Below, in pieces: positions 62,607 to 64,000 of a stretch of 64,000 nucleotides of DNA. Positions within the stretch are counted from its first letter, which is position 1; the number at the start of each line of letters is the position of its first letter. Origin of the DNA: Neorhizobium sp. SHOUNA12A (GTDB lineage Bacteria; Pseudomonadota; Alphaproteobacteria; Rhizobiales; Rhizobiaceae); contig NZ_JALBGV010000004.1 in NCBI RefSeq assembly GCF_023006505.1, positions 121,960 through 185,959 of the forward strand, in the 5' to 3' direction. A program made the translations under genes and the position numbers. The notes beneath the pieces were generated by a model. That model worked only from the letters and a program-made list of their open reading frames with translations, was not told the origin of the DNA and searched no databases.

Positions 62607-64000
62607 TTAGTCCTTGGTTTTTTCCATCGCGTCGAGCGCGGCGGAAAGACGCTTTTCCTCGTTGTAATAACGGGCGCGGTCCCAGAAATGCGGCTTCATG
62701 ATGCCGGTTGCCATATGCCTGCCAATCAGGCGGCCATTGGCGTCCTCGCCGTCGATCTCGTAGCGCATCAGGTCCTGGGTGATGATCACGTCGCCTTCCA
62801 TGCCCATCACCTCGGTGATCTGGGTGATGCGGCGCGAACCGTCGCGCAGACGGGCCGCCTGAATGATGACGTCGACCGAACCGCTGATGATCTCGCGCAC
62901 GGTCTTGGCCGGCAGCGAATAACCGCCCATGGCAATCATCGATTCCATACGGCTCAGGCATTCGCGTGGCGTGTTGGCGTGGATCGTACCCATCGAGCCG
63001 TCGTGGCCGGTGTTCATCGCCTGCAGCAGGTCGAAGACTTCCGGTCCGCGCACTTCGCCGACGATGATGCGTTCGGGGCGCATGCGCAGGCAATTCTTGA
63101 CGAGATCGCGCATGGTGATCTCGCCCTCGCCCTCGATGTTCGGTGGGCGGGTTTCGAGACGGACCACATGCGGCTGCTGGAGCTGCAGTTCGGCGGTATC
63201 CTCGCAGGTGATGACCCGCTCTTCCCTGTCGATATAGTTGGTCAGGCAGTTCAGCAGCGTCGTCTTGCCGGAACCGGTGCCGCCGGAGATGACGATGTTG
63301 CAGCGGACGCGGCCAATAATCTGCAGGAGCGTTGCCCCTTCCGGGGTGATCGCACCGAACCTGACGAGCTGGTCGAGGTTGAGCTTGTCCTTCTTGAACT
63401 TACGAATGGTGAGCGCCGGTCCGTCGATGGCGAGCGGCGGGGCGATGACGTTGACGCGGGATCCGTCCGGCAGGCGCGCATCGCAGATCGGCGAGGATTC
63501 GTCGACGCGGCGGCCGACCTGGCTGACGATACGCTGGCAGATCGACAGGAGCTGGGAATTGTCGCGGAAGCGGATGTCGGATTCGATCGTCTTGCCGGCG
63601 ACTTCGATGAAGGTCTGTCCGGCACCGTTGACCATGATGTCGGAGATGTCGTCTCGGGCGAGCAACGGCTCCAGCGGGCCATAACCCAGAACGTCGTTGC
63701 AGATGTCCTCGAGCAGTTCCTCCTGCTCGGAGATCGACATTGCGAAATTCTTGATGGTGATGATATCGTTGACGATATCGCGGATTTCCTCGCGCGCGCT
63801 TTCGGCGTCGAGCTTGGCGAGCTGGGAAAGATCGATCGTATCGATCAGGGCCGAGAAGACCTGGCTCTTGGTATCGTAATAGAGCTCCGTGCGCGCCGGG
63901 CGCTTTCGGGCTGTCGATTGCGGCGCGAGCGGCGGCGGCGAGGAGATCTGCTGCCGCTGGGTCACGGGATCGCGCACCGGCTCGGCAAGGACTTCAGGAG
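62607..64000 (-). CDS. cpaF: Flp pilus secretion ATPase CpaF/TadA (5' end outside the window)
   Basis: At least 464 residues; the frame is open to the right edge, so a GTG at 63977 is not necessarily the start and the N-terminus lies beyond 64000. The P-loop is [11 protein letters not shown] near residue 240 from the edge, Walker B with A-s-p box near [13 protein letters not shown] near 302, and [11 protein letters not shown] near 318. This hexameric ATPase powers extension of Flp pili through TadB and TadC. First known gene of the leftward pilus unit. Confidence 0.96.
   Translation of the reverse strand, partial: PEVLAEPVRDPVTQRQQISSPPPLAPQSTARKRPARTELYYDTKSQVFSALIDTIDLSQLAKLDAESAREEIRDIVNDIITIKNFAMSISEQEELLEDICNDVLGYGPLEPLLARDDISDIMVNGAGQTFIEVAGKTIESDIRFRDNSQLLSICQRIVSQVGRRVDESSPICDARLPDGSRVNVIAPPLAIDGPALTIRKFKKDKLNLDQLVRFGAITPEGATLLQIIGRVRCNIVISGGTGSGKTTLLNCLTNYIDREERVITCEDTAELQLQQPHVVRLETRPPNIEGEGEITMRDLVKNCLRMRPERIIVGEVRGPEVFDLLQAMNTGHDGSMGTIHANTPRECLSRMESMIAMGGYSLPAKTVREIISGSVDVIIQAARLRDGSRRITQITEVMGMEGDVIITQDLMRYEIDGEDANGRLIGRHMATGIMKPHFWDRARYYNEEKRLSAALDAMEKTKD

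Overview
The window looks like chromosomal DNA of an alphaproteobacterium in the Rhizobiaceae (Rhizobium, Neorhizobium or Agrobacterium type). The evidence is the high-GC coding style, the order infC-rpmI-rplT-pheS-pheT, a cspA-rpsU block, a membrane-bound ferritin (mbfA) gene behind an Irr-type iron box, a tad/ctp pilus operon, a possible ExoX/SyrA-like small protein, and CCCCTCCCC-type intergenic repeats common in rhizobia. The assignment rests on protein and gene-order recognition; no search was run. I saw no rRNA, tRNA, CRISPR array or intact insertion sequence.

Layout. 1-7.8 kb: the end of an ArsC/Spx-like gene, ybaK, a metallo-beta-lactamase fold hydrolase, an M29 aminopeptidase, a RelE/HigA-type toxin-antitoxin (TA) pair behind a long palindrome, a quinone-reductase-like flavoprotein coupled to xseA, two small genes including a phage/GTA-type spike base protein, and a small membrane protein. 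7.8-12.2 kb: a putative glycan/lipid modification cluster (GT-C-like polytopic protein divergent from GT2, methyltransferase, SMR-like flippase subunit and GtrA-like protein). 12.2-16.5 kb: Gfo/Idh/MocA oxidoreductase, two aldo/keto reductases, an NTF2-like protein and an M15-like protein. 16.5-22.1 kb: the translation block, read leftward, with an unusual ATC start for infC and a foreign-looking small gene wedged between pheS and pheT. 22.2-26.6 kb: hydrolase, BTLCP-type cysteine protease, a HisKA_2 sensor kinase and mbfA.

26.7-31.1 kb: a tandem duplication of a TakP-type TRAP solute receptor with a broken AraC gene between the copies, then cspA-rpsU. 31.1-39.8 kb: three MFS transporters and local regulators (TetR; XRE-cupin with GNAT), a secreted hydrolase, small secreted proteins and a HAD-hydrolase remnant. 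39.9-43.9 kb: lepA, a CcdA/CcdB pair behind a second long palindrome, and a lone flagellin. 44.0-49.3 kb: an aromatic-acid locus: mobR/mobA (3-hydroxybenzoate to protocatechuate), then a TetR regulator with a 32-bp palindrome, a LigI-like pyrone-dicarboxylate hydrolase and a Bug-type solute receptor.

49.3-56.0 kb: a leucine/isovalerate degradation operon liuA-liuB-liuD-liuE-liuC (leftward), with rhizobial repeats between liuB and liuD. 56.1-59.3 kb: a small secreted protein, then leucyl aminopeptidase, MarR and NlpC/P60 genes. 59.4-64.0 kb: Flp pilus genes, with tadD facing cpaF-tadB-tadC and a 23-codon hydrophobic ORF between them. The most unusual items are the pheS/pheT cargo gene, the 23-codon ORF, the cspA start-site hairpin, the infC ATC start, the TakP duplication scar, and the four genes with perfect long operator-like palindromes.
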